64,000 nt of DNA. It comes from Dermacentor variabilis. Its lineage: Eukaryota > Arthropoda > Arachnida > Ixodida > Ixodidae. Below the pieces are notes generated by a model. That model was given only the letters and a program-made list of their open reading frames with translations. It made no database searches and was not told the origin of the DNA. The stretch spans positions 150,643,934 to 150,707,933 of the forward strand of contig NC_134574.1 of NCBI RefSeq assembly GCF_050947875.1, written 5' to 3'. The translations under genes were made by a program, and so were the position numbers. This document shows, piece by piece, positions 25,185 to 37,339 of the stretch. How positions within the stretch are numbered: position 1 is the first letter of the stretch; each line of letters opens with the position of its first letter.

Positions 25185-25430
25185 CGTGTTTCCCACCCGC
25201 TGAGAAGCAGCGAGACGGCGCAGCTAAAAACATAGATTCTTCAGCAACACTGCGTCCCCCGTTCAGCGAACTCTGCGGTAAACAGGCATAGGAACCTTGA
25301 GAGGCATCAATAGTGTAATGCGACAGCCTTTGAGGAGCACGAAGCGTTCAGCATCAGGAGCATGGCATGTGAAGCATTCACCTTGCCACTTCGTGGCGCT
25401 TAGCATTCAAGCGAAAACAGCGCCGCCATA
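25185..25430 (+). repeat. Dispersed repeat D, copy 2
   Basis: Direct copy of 24068-24340, 1.1 kb downstream, without the 18-bp hairpin. Confidence 0.75.
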
Positions 25431-25832
25431 TATACTGACTCTACTGGCACGCCGATACGATATAAGAGCTCCACTCCCGTCTTCGTCACTCACACGGGTT
25501 ACTATTAACATATATATTTCTTTAATTACAACCATGGAATCTCCTACAACGGTGAAATTCCACGCTGTCACTATCACGAAATTAAATATGAAAGACTATA
25601 CCTAAATCTAGAGGAATCTGCATATGTGGCGTAGTATTATTTTTCGGGAATATGCCGCTTCCCCACCCACAACATACAGGTATTCCCAAAGCGAGCAAAC
25701 TCTTCTTAAACCACGCTGCTGCAAGCGCGAGCGGAAAAGAAATCACTTTTTAAACAAGCATTGTAACGTACATATATTCTCTGAGAGGAAACAAAACAAA
25801 AAAAAGGACTTTTTTTTTTGCTAAGAGTGGAG

Positions 25833-26678
25833 TCACTGAACCTTGGTCTTCGAGGCGTTATACGACGCTGCCATTTTTTTCCTGTTGTTGTAGTTCTTCA
25901 AGTAAAAGTTGAGAAACATGACCAGAAAGAAGAGTATCTGGGGCAGGCTGATGTACAAGTGCGCCAGTGGATATCCGCACTCAAAGAACAGCGGCAACAA
26001 CTGGTGCGCGATGAGCACAACGAACTGAAACATCTGCAGCTGGGTGAGGTGCCTCTTCCACCAGAGGTGCTTGCGGACCGCGGGACCCAGCAAGGAGAGG
26101 AAGTAGTACGAGTACATCACCACGTGCACGAAGCTGTTGAAGATCAGGGTCAAGGCGATGTGTCCGTCGGCTCCGTACGCTAGCCCGTACCAGCCGCTGA
26201 AGACCACCCCGACGTGGTGGACTACATGCAGCACGGAAATGTTGGACTCCTTCTTGCGCAGCACGAAGAACGCAGTGTCCAGAAAGTCCGCCACCCTCAC
26301 CCACTCGTACCACCAGCAGTGCGTGAGAAAGCTTATGGTCATTTCGTCGCGCGCGTCGTAGTCGATGCCCTGGCACACGAAGCTGTAGCCGCCGCCTAAG
26401 TAGCTCCTCGTCAGGAAGGCCACCATGAAGTACCAGTTGAGCACCACCATGGCGGCGTTCTAGATCGCAATCGCCGGCTTGAGGTTATCGTACGGCTTGC
26501 GGCCCTGCATGAAGCGGGGCCCGGCCACCTTGACGGCATAGACGTAGGCGCAGAGTAGCCCCACGATGAACTGCTTGTTGCCCACCAGGGCCCAGCCCTC
26601 CGTACGGGGGTCCCGCCGCAGGAACACTGTCGCCGCCGTCGAATCCGAGGTGACGGCGAGTGTGCCCGAATGTTCCAT
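25833..26678 (-). pseudogene. ELOVL-family very-long-chain fatty-acid elongase, intronless, with one in-frame TAG
   Basis: Known role: ER-membrane 3-ketoacyl-CoA synthase step of fatty-acid elongation. Seen: one continuous frame from ATG 26678 (context GCGATGG) to TGA 25833, 281 codon positions, a normal ELOVL length. In order it shows DPRTEGW near the N-terminus, GPRFMQGRKPYDNL, then TAG at 26462-26460, then NAAMVVLNWYF, YSFVCQGIDY, RVADFLDTAFFVLRKK (family KxxExxDT, with conservative K-to-R and E-to-D), the catalytic HVVHH box, NSFVHVVMYSYY and TQLQMFQF. Only the TAG breaks it, at the position where the family has Tyr in the 'YN' pair. Several hydrophobic spans fit a polytopic protein. There are no introns, and an A10 run follows the stop by about 12 nt, so a retrocopy is possible. 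An alternative start at ATG 26450 would lack the first membrane span. A sequencing error at the TAG cannot be excluded. Confidence 0.88.
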
Positions 26679-27750
26679 CGCGTCTTCAGCGTGCGTGAGG
26701 CCGTTCTGCAACCGAAATGGACCCTCAGTTGTCCAGGAACACTGTGACCTTGATTCGCAGGGAAGCCCCAGTGCCCTTCCTCTGTCTGTATCTCCGTCAC
26801 AACCCTACCTGTTTTCTTTTCGGCTGGGCCAAGGTGAGTTGCGCGTGCAGATGCCGGGTGATGGCGAGCTTGGTGGAAAAGGGCCTGAACGGGGTATTAC
26901 CTCTCACCACGCGTGCCTTGGAAGCCCTCGTTCTTCCGGACAGCTCGGACCACGCTTTCTTAAATTATACATGGGAGCTTCCTCCTCACCCGCATCGACA
27001 CACATTAAACACGTACGTGATATTGGAGAAGAATACGCGCTGTCTTTCTCGCGCTGGTTTCCTATAGAACCGGTGTGATGCAATATGAGGAGCTTTAGCT
27101 CGCCTTGCTAGGCTCCTTGCCAGACAGCTCGTCGGCATTCCCGGTGAGATGTCTGGCTGAGATAACGGCTCCCGCAAAGCTTGCGTTAGGTTTCCTTTCT
27201 TCGCTGTTTCTTTTTTCTTATTATTTGTGAACCACTGCGGCCGCGGGCTTCCGCATGCCAGCGTTATGTTTGCTGGGTTTCCTAGAGAACCGGTGTGATG
27301 CAATAAGAGGAAACATTTGCTTGGGCGTTTCTTCAATGCCGGCCGCTGAAATACATGTAAAACGCATAAATACGAGATATGTCTGCAACACGGAACGCGT
27401 AAACCGCTCCCTTTTCGCTACCCACACATGCACATTGAAACCACCTACAACGACAGCACAGCTAGTGTCATCGCAGCTAATTCAGGCAAAGTGAGTAGCC
27501 ATGAACGTTGCAGGATTTCGAGTTATTGCATATTTTGCTAGCTTACGGGGGTATGAGCCTTTGCTCACGTCGGTATCAGCAATTGATGATGACATTTCTC
27601 GAGATGCTGCTCTGTATGTTATATGCGTGATTAGAAACAATTTAAGCACTGTTCGCTTCATTTTGCTGAGTGCTTGCCACCTCTGCCTTACGGGGCTATG
27701 AGGCATTGCGTTTGTTGCTTGCTTACGTTATTAAGGTTATTAAGGCGTTA
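26679..27750. other. No gene recognised; one short direct duplication
   Basis: TTTCCTATAGAACCGGTGTG at 27059 and a near-identical copy at 27280 (about 220 bp apart), each followed by ATGCAATA(T/A)GAGG. No promoter elements for the elongase are evident upstream of 26678. Confidence 0.5.
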
Positions 27751-27779
27751 TTAAGGTTCCTGCGGTCTACGGGGCTTAA

Positions 27780-28000
27780 CGATGGACTTTAAGAACGCCG
27801 CCTACTACCGCTCTATAGTGTACGAGCTTTGTTGGTGCTCGCCTAGCTTTCTCTCTATATCTTCCTTTCACTCTCTTTCTCTTTTTATCCTCCTTCACCC
27901 TTCCCTCCGTGCAGGGTAGCCAACCGGAACTACCTCTGGTTAACCTCCCTGCCTTCCTCTGTATTTTTTCTCTCTCTCTCTTTCTCTAGCAGTTCCGTGC
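27780..28000 (+). mobile_element. LINE 3' tail, copy 3 (5'-truncated)
   Basis: No coding part is left. GGGTAGCCAAC (27914-27924) and GGTTAACCTCCCTGCCTTCC (27938-27957) plus CT-rich flanks match the tails at 2845-2930 and 8141-8220. The upstream CT-rich stretch (27840-27900) also corresponds. Confidence 0.75.
27922..27941 (+). other. Conserved LINE 3' stem-loop (copy 3)
   Basis: AACCGG (27922-27927) and CTGGTT (27936-27941) with an 8-nt loop. Position 5 changes A to G, which keeps pairing as G:U. Confidence 0.6.
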
Positions 28001-31000
28001 ACTTGTTTTCACACAACACACATTCTTCGTCTGTCTCTTGAATAAAGAGAATGGTCTCCCCGCTAAAGACGACGATTAACTGGTGCTTTTGCTCGTGCTG
28101 TCAGTTACATTGGTCAGTGACGCAGTTGCCCTTGACTCTGTAAATAGTCTTCCGTATAGTTACTACTTCATTCGCGTAACATTCGGTGAAAGTACGGGAT
28201 ATCGATCCTAGAACTTATCGCTACTGCATGCTTGGTACTGGTTGCGAAACGCGATGGAGCACCATAGAAAACAAGCGAACGAGACGGAGCCGAGTACCCA
28301 AACATTGCGATGTCCTAGTTCCCACGTGACCACTTTCTGCACTGCGACGTAACGGCACAGAGATTTCTTTTAAAGCAAAACCCAAACTGACTTTAGAATG
28401 GCTATCAAATTCAATTACTTAGAGTATTTTGAGGCTTGCGAGCGTGTTTTAGGGGTTTTGAGCTACCAGATATTCTCTTGCCACCCACACACACGCACAC
28501 ACGCAAATGAAGAAGAGTCGGAAAATAGAACGCCAGCACTCCTTTAAACGTCCGTTCGGCTGTTTGCTCGTTTGATGTGCCTACGCCTAAAGCACCACTT
28601 TTTGCTTTTATTTCATTTGACCTTGTGTTTTAAACTTAGTTGTGTACGCTTTGCGTGATATGTACTACTGCAGAACAGTGGTTTCCAAACACTAGATTTT
28701 ATATTTGAAACGGAAGACGTAAGTCGCATATTTGATTCCCCTATGACCCGTTACATTCGAAGTTTAGCTCTAATTAATCCCTGTTTTTCTCTCTTTCTTT
28801 TTTCATTATCTAACCGGTGCTGGAAATAGGTGGAAACTTACAATCACCTGAGAACTCATAGTCTAAGGAATCTTCATTAAATAACATTAGGCATTTTATT
28901 TGCATTTTGTTGTAGCACCTGGTTTAGTAATATTATGCATAGAAAGAGCTCATTAAACTATCAACAAACTACCTTGAGACTCCACGTAGTGAAGTTTAAA
29001 ATCGTTATCTTTCTTCGCTAACTTCAATCTTACAGCAACAAAATGCAATTCTCCCAAAACGTTCTCTTGGGAGAGTCAAGACTGACTAGGTATTTCATTC
29101 GAAGTGCGCGCGATGTGGTTACCAAACTTGCTGAGCAGGTTGAAAAGCCCTCCGGCCTATGCAGTTACTTGAGCTCTCTGATTCACGAAAGAATAACAAA
29201 TGGAAATAAGTATTGCAGTTCGGCGGATGTTGCAATAACAAAATTATGGAACTGCCTTCGTAATCATCACTCACGATACAAAACTATCCCCAAACCAGAG
29301 AGACGATACATGTACCATCGCTTGGAGCTACGCTACAAGGCGAGGCATTTAATTTAGCCTCATGCCACAACTCTGCATATTAATGGCAACCGGGAGCACT
29401 TTGCGCTTGGACCATCCTCTCATATACACACTGCGACCAGCAGCTAGACAAGTGGTGGCGATGTCAAATATGCGCATTGATTAACGTGTGCCTCAAATAA
29501 TTGGTGACAGAGTAAGTTCTCCTTATTGATATAATAGAAGCAAACAATAAATTACTTCGCCGCACCCTCACAGGATGAAATAGGAAACCGGCCTGTCGTC
29601 ATTAATGCGTGTGTCATGCTTTCTGGATGGCAGTCAGTGATACGGCTGTTTCTTCAGGTGTATCTGATGCCGCAACCGCATGTGCTTTGCGGTATCAGTG
29701 TCCATTAACGCGGACGGACTTTGTTCATGGTGCATTGGGAGAAGAACTGCGACACAAATGATGGACATCGATCTGCGACGGAAATCACGTTTATGTGCAA
29801 GGGTTTGAAGGTAAAAGCTTCACGCACCGAGTCTCGAGAGGGAAGCAGACTACGCGCAGCGTGATTAGCATACGCAGGCGTCATGGACGGTCAGCGATGC
29901 GTGACCGGATGATCAAGGACTTAATGCAAAGGGGACACCACTGGCGGGATGTTTGCAAAAACACTCCACGCAGCTAATTTGCGATTACTCTGCACTGGTC
30001 GGAAAAAGCGCTTCTCCGTCGTCAACGGAAGTGGAACATCATAAGCAGCAGCACCCGAGAAGGCAACATATGTAATGCTATGCACACGCCAAAGCGTAAT
30101 GGATTATGAAAGTAACATTGCGAACGTGGGCTTCCGGTGAACAGTATTTGAACCAGGCCTAGGATCGCGTCAAGATGTAAGAGGACGCGAACAAGAAGAT
30201 GCATGACAGCTAAGAGCGTGGCCTTGCTGTTCTGTCCCGGTCCTAGATTTTGGCACGTAACTAGATATACTAAATATGCTACATTCAAGGAAGTTAACGC
30301 ACCGTAAGATACACTGAAATATAAGCTTGTAAATAGTTCAAATATGAGAATCGATGAGACTACATAAAGTATACAACTAACCCTTTGATTATAAAGTACA
30401 AAGAAATGACTTTCTTGTTCACAGAGGCCTGGTGTGCTCTTCTGCGGTCCTTAAGCCATGTTCTTCAACATTATGTAAGACACAAAGTAACCCTCGAAAC
30501 AGTGCTTCTCGACTTCCGTTATCGCATTCTGTGGCGCGTATCATTTCTAGGCACTTTCTCGCGCCATTTCCACCGCAGCTATTCTTCGCTTCCTGTCTCC
30601 GTCTCAGCTACAACGCACGCTATCCCGCGCACCGTTCAACACCACTGTGAAAGCACGACCCACGATGCTAAATCCGGACTTATCCACAATCACGTTGATG
30701 GCATCTACACCCAAGGATAACGTGTTCATTCTACTGAATATGGTGCAATAGTAATGCCTATCGGAAGTGGCCAGAGTGTTTTTTACTGACATCGGAAAAT
30801 ACCCTAACAGTGATCTATGTGTTCAAAGTGTTGCCGTTTACTTACGACTATTGCTTGATTTAGTGGTAAACGGAACCGCTAAATGATATAAAAAGGAACA
30901 TCTACCGCCGACATTTTAACATAGAGACGCAGGACGGCCGCATTCGAGAAGAGTTTGCAGTACAAGTCGTCCCCTGGAAGTGCAGCATAGCAAAACACAG

Positions 31001-31890
31001 CAGTTTGAGAAATCACTGAAAGTACCAAATAAAGGTGATCATTATTCTATACTTAGAAAAGGATTTGATCGAAGGCCAATATAAGGAGGGCGATGTAAGT
31101 AGATTAGGGGCGCTCCAATATTAGGTGATCCTGTTTACTAGCCCCCTATGTCTTGAAGTACAAATCATGTAGTAAAAAAGAACATTCACGGATTATTTGC
31201 GCGAACACATACTATATCTTCGTACCTCTCGGGAAATAAAAGTGTGGGTCATTTTGAATCTTACAGATTACTTCTCATCTCTATAAACACACGCAGCTGA
31301 TTCGTCGGCTCTCCAAACTATAACCACAGGAAGATTCTCTCAGGCCAAAAAGCGTGACTCAGGATAAAACGAGGATTGTTTCGCAATGGGGTATTTATTC
31401 TTTTTGCAGTAGTTTAATTTCATGTTGAAGGCAAGTTCGAAAAGGTGCATGCAAGATGTTTGCGCAAGTTCAAGAAAGCTTTTAGCGTCCGTATCGTCAT
31501 GCAGGGAAAACAGTCCGCAGAATCCCCGCTGTTTGGTATTGCTTAGACATTCTATCGCTTGTGCACTCCTGTGCACTTGTATCGCTCGTAGGCGTGGCGA
31601 AACGTAATGACAGGCTTCGATGCTTTATGCGATCTTCGTTTTTTTTCTAAGGACCCAGAAACGTCTTTGCAATGACCACTTTTATATTTTTTATGCTCGT
31701 AAGCAGTCCCACGTCACTAATAACCCCTCCACTTTTTGCCATCAGCCTGGAAGAATTCGCTATCCAACTTGAACGGAAGAAACTTGAAGTGAACGGGGGC
31801 AAAGCTGGACCGATTCCGCAAGCATGGCAGCGAACACTTTATTCATTGATTTTAAACAAAACTTAGTTACACCGGTATGAGTCTATGGTC
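28001..31890. other. Long stretch without recognised features
   Basis: Frames at 29043-29357 (104 codons) and 30385-30720 (111 codons) are open but have no recognised domain, and splice signals could not be assigned. The rest is A/T-rich. Confidence 0.5.
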
Positions 31891-32374
31891 ACGACATAAT
31901 CTCATTCTGTTCGCGATTCTTCTTGTTTTCTGCACGTGACCATTTCAAGGTTCGGGCCCTCGCTCCACAGTCTCCCATCCCTAACTCTCAACAGCCGTTA
32001 TTTAGAAGCAACGACACGACTCTGAATCACGAAGGACCAGTGGCCGACCCATACGGGTCACGCGACTACACATAGTTTCGACCCCGTGTGCGGCTATACG
32101 GCGCACAAGCGTCTTCAATAAACATATGTGCTCAAAACAAAACGCAGCGCACACCTCGGCAATTCGCAAGACTTGGGAATAAAACATTTTTTTTTGCATG
32201 CGCGAAGCCCTGTCAACTAATTTCAAGATTATTTTTTATTTATTGCCAGAAATCCTCCAGGAATAGAATAGAATACGGAGCTGTAAGCAGACATGGCTAT
32301 CCAAAACCCGTAGTTGGATGTCGTTGCGTATACGCACAAATCACTCTGAACACGGTACGACAAACTCAAATTGC

Positions 32375-32487
<113 letters not shown>

Positions 32488-32496
32488 GGCCAGTGA

Positions 32497-32628
32497 TATA
32501 AAAGGTGGTTGAGCGATCTCTCTGGAGCACACACATTGACGTGTTTTCCTGAGAGCAACCCCTCCCACACTCACACACACGCATGGACTTACGCGCACGT
32601 TGCACGCACAGACATATACGTATAAAAG
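32497..32628 (+). promoter_or_regulatory. Two TATA-like boxes of copy B
   Basis: TATAAAAG at 32497-32504 and 32621-32628, matching 892-899 and 1016-1023 of copy A with equal spacing. Function unproven. Confidence 0.3.
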
Positions 32629-33257
32629 CTTGTTCTAATTGAAAAGACAGGTGTTCTGACAATAAAGGAATGGATACCACTATCACACACAAAATAAATG
32701 TTGTCTCCTGTAAATTACAGTTTACGCACATACTTTTGTAGGCGACGGGGAGAAAGACGTTCGAATTCGATTTCTTGGATTCGTAAGGTCTTCCGTTGGT
32801 CTTCCAGGAACGCGAGGGCTGCGTAACTTTTATTAGACTGTGCAAAGTGCATTGACGGTAGCTTGATGAATCATCAACACACGTATATTTAAAAATAGTA
32901 ATTAGCTCAAATCTGCTCACGCACTGAATATGGGCGATCCTGATATCAATCAGTCTCATTCAAAGACAATATTTCAGCTCAAGCGACGTATGTTGGCGGT
33001 CTATATCGGGGATGGTGGCATTGCAAACCTGATAGGTGCTAATATAAAAGTCTATTCAAATATTTACTTCTGGGTCAGCTTCCGCTTCGATCTCCTACAA
33101 CAAAGAATCCAGGATACACTCCATGAACTAAGAGAGAAGCAAGATGTGCTGAGGCAAATGAGAGAAAAAAACTTTGGGTAGGGACTGTCGTAGATAAAAC
33201 AGTACAAAAACGACATATAACCAAATGCCCTAGTAGCATTTGTTCGCGCATTAGAAA

Positions 33258-33370
33258 AAAATTAAAATTAAATTGTGGGGTTTTACGTGCCAAAACCACT
33301 TTCTGATTATGAGGCACGCCGTAGTGGAGGACTCCGGAGATTTCGACCACCTGGGGTTCTTTAACGTGTA
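33258..33370 (-). mobile_element. 5'-truncated SINE (Ruka-like) with 13-bp target duplication
   Basis: Seen: the insert carries GTGGGGTTTTACGTGCCAAA, TCTGATTATGAGGCACGCCG and GATTTCGACCACCTGGGG, the 3' half of the SINE at 45566-45810, on the minus strand with an A/T-rich tail at 33258-33275. CGCGCATTAGAAA flanks it on both sides (33245-33257 and 33371-33383). Copy A (about 1623-1640) has a single CGCGCATTAGAAAG, i.e. the empty site. It inserted after the A/B duplication. Confidence 0.93.
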
Positions 33371-33575
33371 CGCGCATTAGAAAGATTACGTGCGCAACTT
33401 ATGATACAGCTAGTGGTGGCCTGGTGCTACGGTCTCGTATTGCAATCGTGTCCGCTCCATATTTGTAGCGGGCCTGCTGCGGTGAATGGTGGTTGGCGCG
33501 AATTGGAACTTTTTTTGTCTTGCTGCCAGAGTATCTTCAGGTCAGTGCTCCACCACATCAATGAACAACGCAGGT

Positions 33576-33593
33576 TGGGGGGGGGGGGGGGGG
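33576..33593. repeat. Poly-G tract
   Basis: A run of about 18 G at the point where copy B stops matching copy A. Confidence 0.9.
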
Positions 33594-33599
33594 GTGAGG

Positions 33600-36500
33600 G
33601 AACGGGCGCAGGGCGGCATCGCCGGTGAAGCGTCCAATTTATGCAAGAAATGTCTCGGATCATCAAGCGCACTACCGAGCTATACCTGCCTGAATGCCGA
33701 GCGAGTGGATAAATTTAAGTCAGCGCTACAAACGTGCCATCTGTACACTTGACACATGCATTATCTAGTAATGGTTTCTTTCCTCTAAACAACGATACCA
33801 AAGTAAGGCGCACGGGCAGTACGGTTGCAATGGTGTTAGCGGCAATGTTATACTGTGTTTTTGCTACATGTGACTTTAGCAAGCGATCCACAATGCATAC
33901 CGAATTGAAAGACATTTCACGTGACAAAGCGAGCATGTTACCATGTAATATACGAGGCAACGACAAACACCTGCTCAGAACGCAGCACTCCATTTGAAAT
34001 ACTGTTTGGCATGTCATTTTAAGTCGGCCATATCTTTTCGCTATGTACCAGGAGAAAAAAAAGAACATAAGGGAGGGCTGTGCGGCTAGCTTATTTTGCG
34101 GCTTAGCAAACTTTCTTTTATTCCTAATTTACCAGCTGTTTTTCAGATTAGGCAAGATGAGGGTAGGAGGGATTTAGTCAGGCGATAGAGCTAACAACGC
34201 TAGGATAGAACTTCTACAAACGTGCTTGTCTCTCTCTCTCTCTCTCTTTTCTATATTTGGGCTCTTAGCTTTCCGGCGGGATCTGTTTTATTTTGCCTCC
34301 TGCCCTTTATTCACCGAACCTCTGACAGGATTGGGGAAGAACCAGAGAGTTAGTCGGGCACTCCCCTACCACACAACTTAGCGCATGCAGCTTTTCCCGC
34401 GTCCCACACCGATTGCGTTCGCATCCCGACACCCCTGACCAACCTCCCGCCGGGTCACTCTAGAGCGTCGCGTATCTGCTGTCTTCTGTGGTCTCACTCC
34501 TCGCCCTCCGCCACCCAACCCTGGCTGTGGTGGCTTCGCCGTGACGTAGCCCAGACACGTTTGTCCCGCGTCCGTTTTCGTGGCGCCAGCAGGGGAAGTG
34601 TTTGTATGTGTTTGCTGTCGGTGCATGACGTCCTGCGCAGGGAAAGCGCTGCCATATATCTTTTGCAAGGTGTCTGCGTGGAATGCCCGTCTCTGTCATT
34701 TGCTCCTGAGTGTTAGTTTGCTGAGCAGTGATCTTTTCTTTCCTGTCGTCCACGATTCCCACCGGGTCTGATGGCTATTGAAAGCTGTTACATTGTTCTG
34801 CTTTTTTTGTTTCGTTTAGTGAGTGTCCTTCGATATACTCTGGTTTAGTGATTGTGGCGCGTCCGTTCCCCACGCCGGCTGCCAGCGGAGACTTGATGGA
34901 AGAACAACGGGTATATATATATTTTTTTGTACTCCCTTCACGCCCGAATGAACTTCGTATATTAGTTATTCTTATCTTTGTAATGCTATTACAGCTATCG
35001 CTTTGTTTTGCTTTTTGTTGTTTCTTCTATGTGTCGTAAAGCAGCAGGACCCGCCTCCTTCTTTATTAGGGTAAGTGCTCCTTTTCTTGCCGTTGTTTAC
35101 TGTACAGTGCTGTTTCCCCTCTTCGCGGGCTACGTCATGTGGCGACAACTTTGAGGTACTATCCTCTGTCTGGCGCTGACCGGAAGATTGACGAAGACAG
35201 TGAAATAGTCAAAGCCACGTCCGAGTGTAATCGGTTTCCTTGGACTACCAACGCCATAGTAGCAACAGCTGCCGCCACTTCTGCTGCTTTATCTATATAT
35301 AATTATTATTATCAAATTACAAGCTCGAACTCTTCATCAGTCCAGCGCAAAAAAACACGTCGAATCTGCTTCTGTCGCAGCAGCGCTCACCATTTTCCAG
35401 GAAGAGTCATCAAGGACACCTTTCAACTTGGCCACGCCTGGAATTAAGAAGCACCTTGACGGGCTCAACCGGAGCTCAAATTCTCTTGACGCAAACGCTG
35501 TGTAGGTCTGAGAGTGCTGATGTCTGAGTGGAAATGTCGCTCCCCAGCGCTTCTGGAGGGTTAACGTTCACAACACACCTTGCTGCGTGAATATCACAGC
35601 ATTGCACTACGATGGGCTCAGTCGTTTCCGAACTTCGGCGACTGCAAACGTGTGCCTCATACTGTTGCGATTATTTTCTTCAGCATGTTTTTATTCACAC
35701 GCAGCCAGCTCGGGCCACAGATAGCGATGCACTATCATGTTTGCTGTCGCACAACTTCTATTTCACCCAATTTTTTGCTACTCGTCTTTGTTATTCTCCG
35801 TGAACTGCTTGGCTTCCATCCTTTGTATTCATCTAGCCGTCTTTGTTTCTCTATCTGAAAACTCGAGGTTTACTATTTGCACTTCCAGTTACCCTGCACT
35901 GTATACTTGGTTCGTAACTTTCTTGACCTGTTCGTCCACTCCTTAGGTGCGCCCTACGCCACGCCGCCATTCAGGATGGTGACAGCCTTTGAAGCACTTC
36001 AATTCAGTTCAATTTCAATTTCGATTCAATTCCATTGAATTCACTTCGCGTCGCTAGGTCGACGTTGTGCCACATGAGAAAAGATCAGGTGGCCGAGGGC
36101 GGACATCCCATTCTTTTGAAACATAAGCTTGCTGTAAATCAGCAGGTTCTCTTGAATGACGTCCTTTTTTTACATATTATATAACCGAGCTCACGCCTGC
36201 TGATTCATGAGACACATATCGGTAAGAGCCTAGCTCCATGTCGACTTTCTTGATCTTGGAAGAAAACGTGGAATGTTCTTTTTTGTTGTTGTTTTAAGCA
36301 GACAGCAACAACACAGAAATGAAAAAGAAAAATAGCCTGGGACATTTTTTTAATTTATTGCCAGATTGGGCCGTGCGATGAGGAACACAGATTCCACGAG
36401 TCTCAAGTCAGCCGGAGCACTTAGACGTTTTCAGGTAAATCTGTGCGACTATTAGCCACATCTTTATCTTTAAAGCATCTTAAGTATACTTAATTTTTTT

Positions 36501-36645
36501 GCGCCACTGCAAGTTCTCTATTAACGAATGCTTCGAGTAGCAGCCTTCTCTAAAGCATGACGCTGCCATACCAAGGAACTTTAGACGAAATGAACAACCT
36601 TATGATATATTTCAGAGATCTCCGCAGCCTCCAGCCACTCCGTTT
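33600..36645. other. Copy B-specific insert or the ancestral segment lost from A
   Basis: About 3 kb. Small frames (35139-35447, 35580-35858) have no recognised domain. (CT)n lies at 34210-34228. Neither matching long terminal repeats nor a reverse transcriptase is visible. Confidence 0.4.
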
Positions 36646-37205
36646 TCAAACTGTTAACCTTCGCATAATATGCATATTGCTCAGACATACACGCTACATG
36701 TATAAGACACTTCTACAAGAAGAATCGTTTCACTTCGTTCACGGTTATGGTTGATCGTACGTGATAGACCATTTCCGTCGCCTCAAAGCAACAGCGGGGC
36801 TTGAAGAAGCCCTCCAGTTGAAGGCTGTGGTTTACATCATAACTGACCTGCTTTACGTTTGCCCTAATCTAAGTAATGGGTTTTCTTTGCAGTCATCTCC
36901 ATTATGATATGGGAACCACGGAAGGCCGCCGTGACCATCGAACCGTGGTCTATGGCCACCGCGTATGAGGCCACCGTGTACATTGAACAACTGTAGTTAG
37001 ACCTAGTCATGCCTTTGTAGTGATTATAAAAAGCAGCTGTTCTCTTTTTATTTGCAGCTGAGGTTTCTAATTACTTCATGGCGCAAACGGAAATCGCAAT
37101 TAAACCTGACGCATGACAGCCGTGACATTGTAGAAGCAAGCCGCGGGACGCCACGCACCGCAGCCCATACATCAAAATTTCTAGCTTTCTTTTTCTTGTA
37201 CTCAC

Positions 37206-37336
<131 letters not shown>

Positions 37337-37339
37337 CGT

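Noticed and set aside
25981..26376. Out-of-frame Arg/His-rich frame opposite/within the elongase (also 26411-26800)
   Set aside because: Shadow frames of the elongase coding sequence.
26460..26700. Elongase start at 26711 (TTG)
   Set aside because: There is no ATG there; the first ATG in frame is at 26678 with a good context.
34570..34600. Primer-binding-site-like TGGCGCCAGCAGGGG in the copy B-specific segment
   Set aside because: Suggestive only; no LTR pair and no coding domains nearby.
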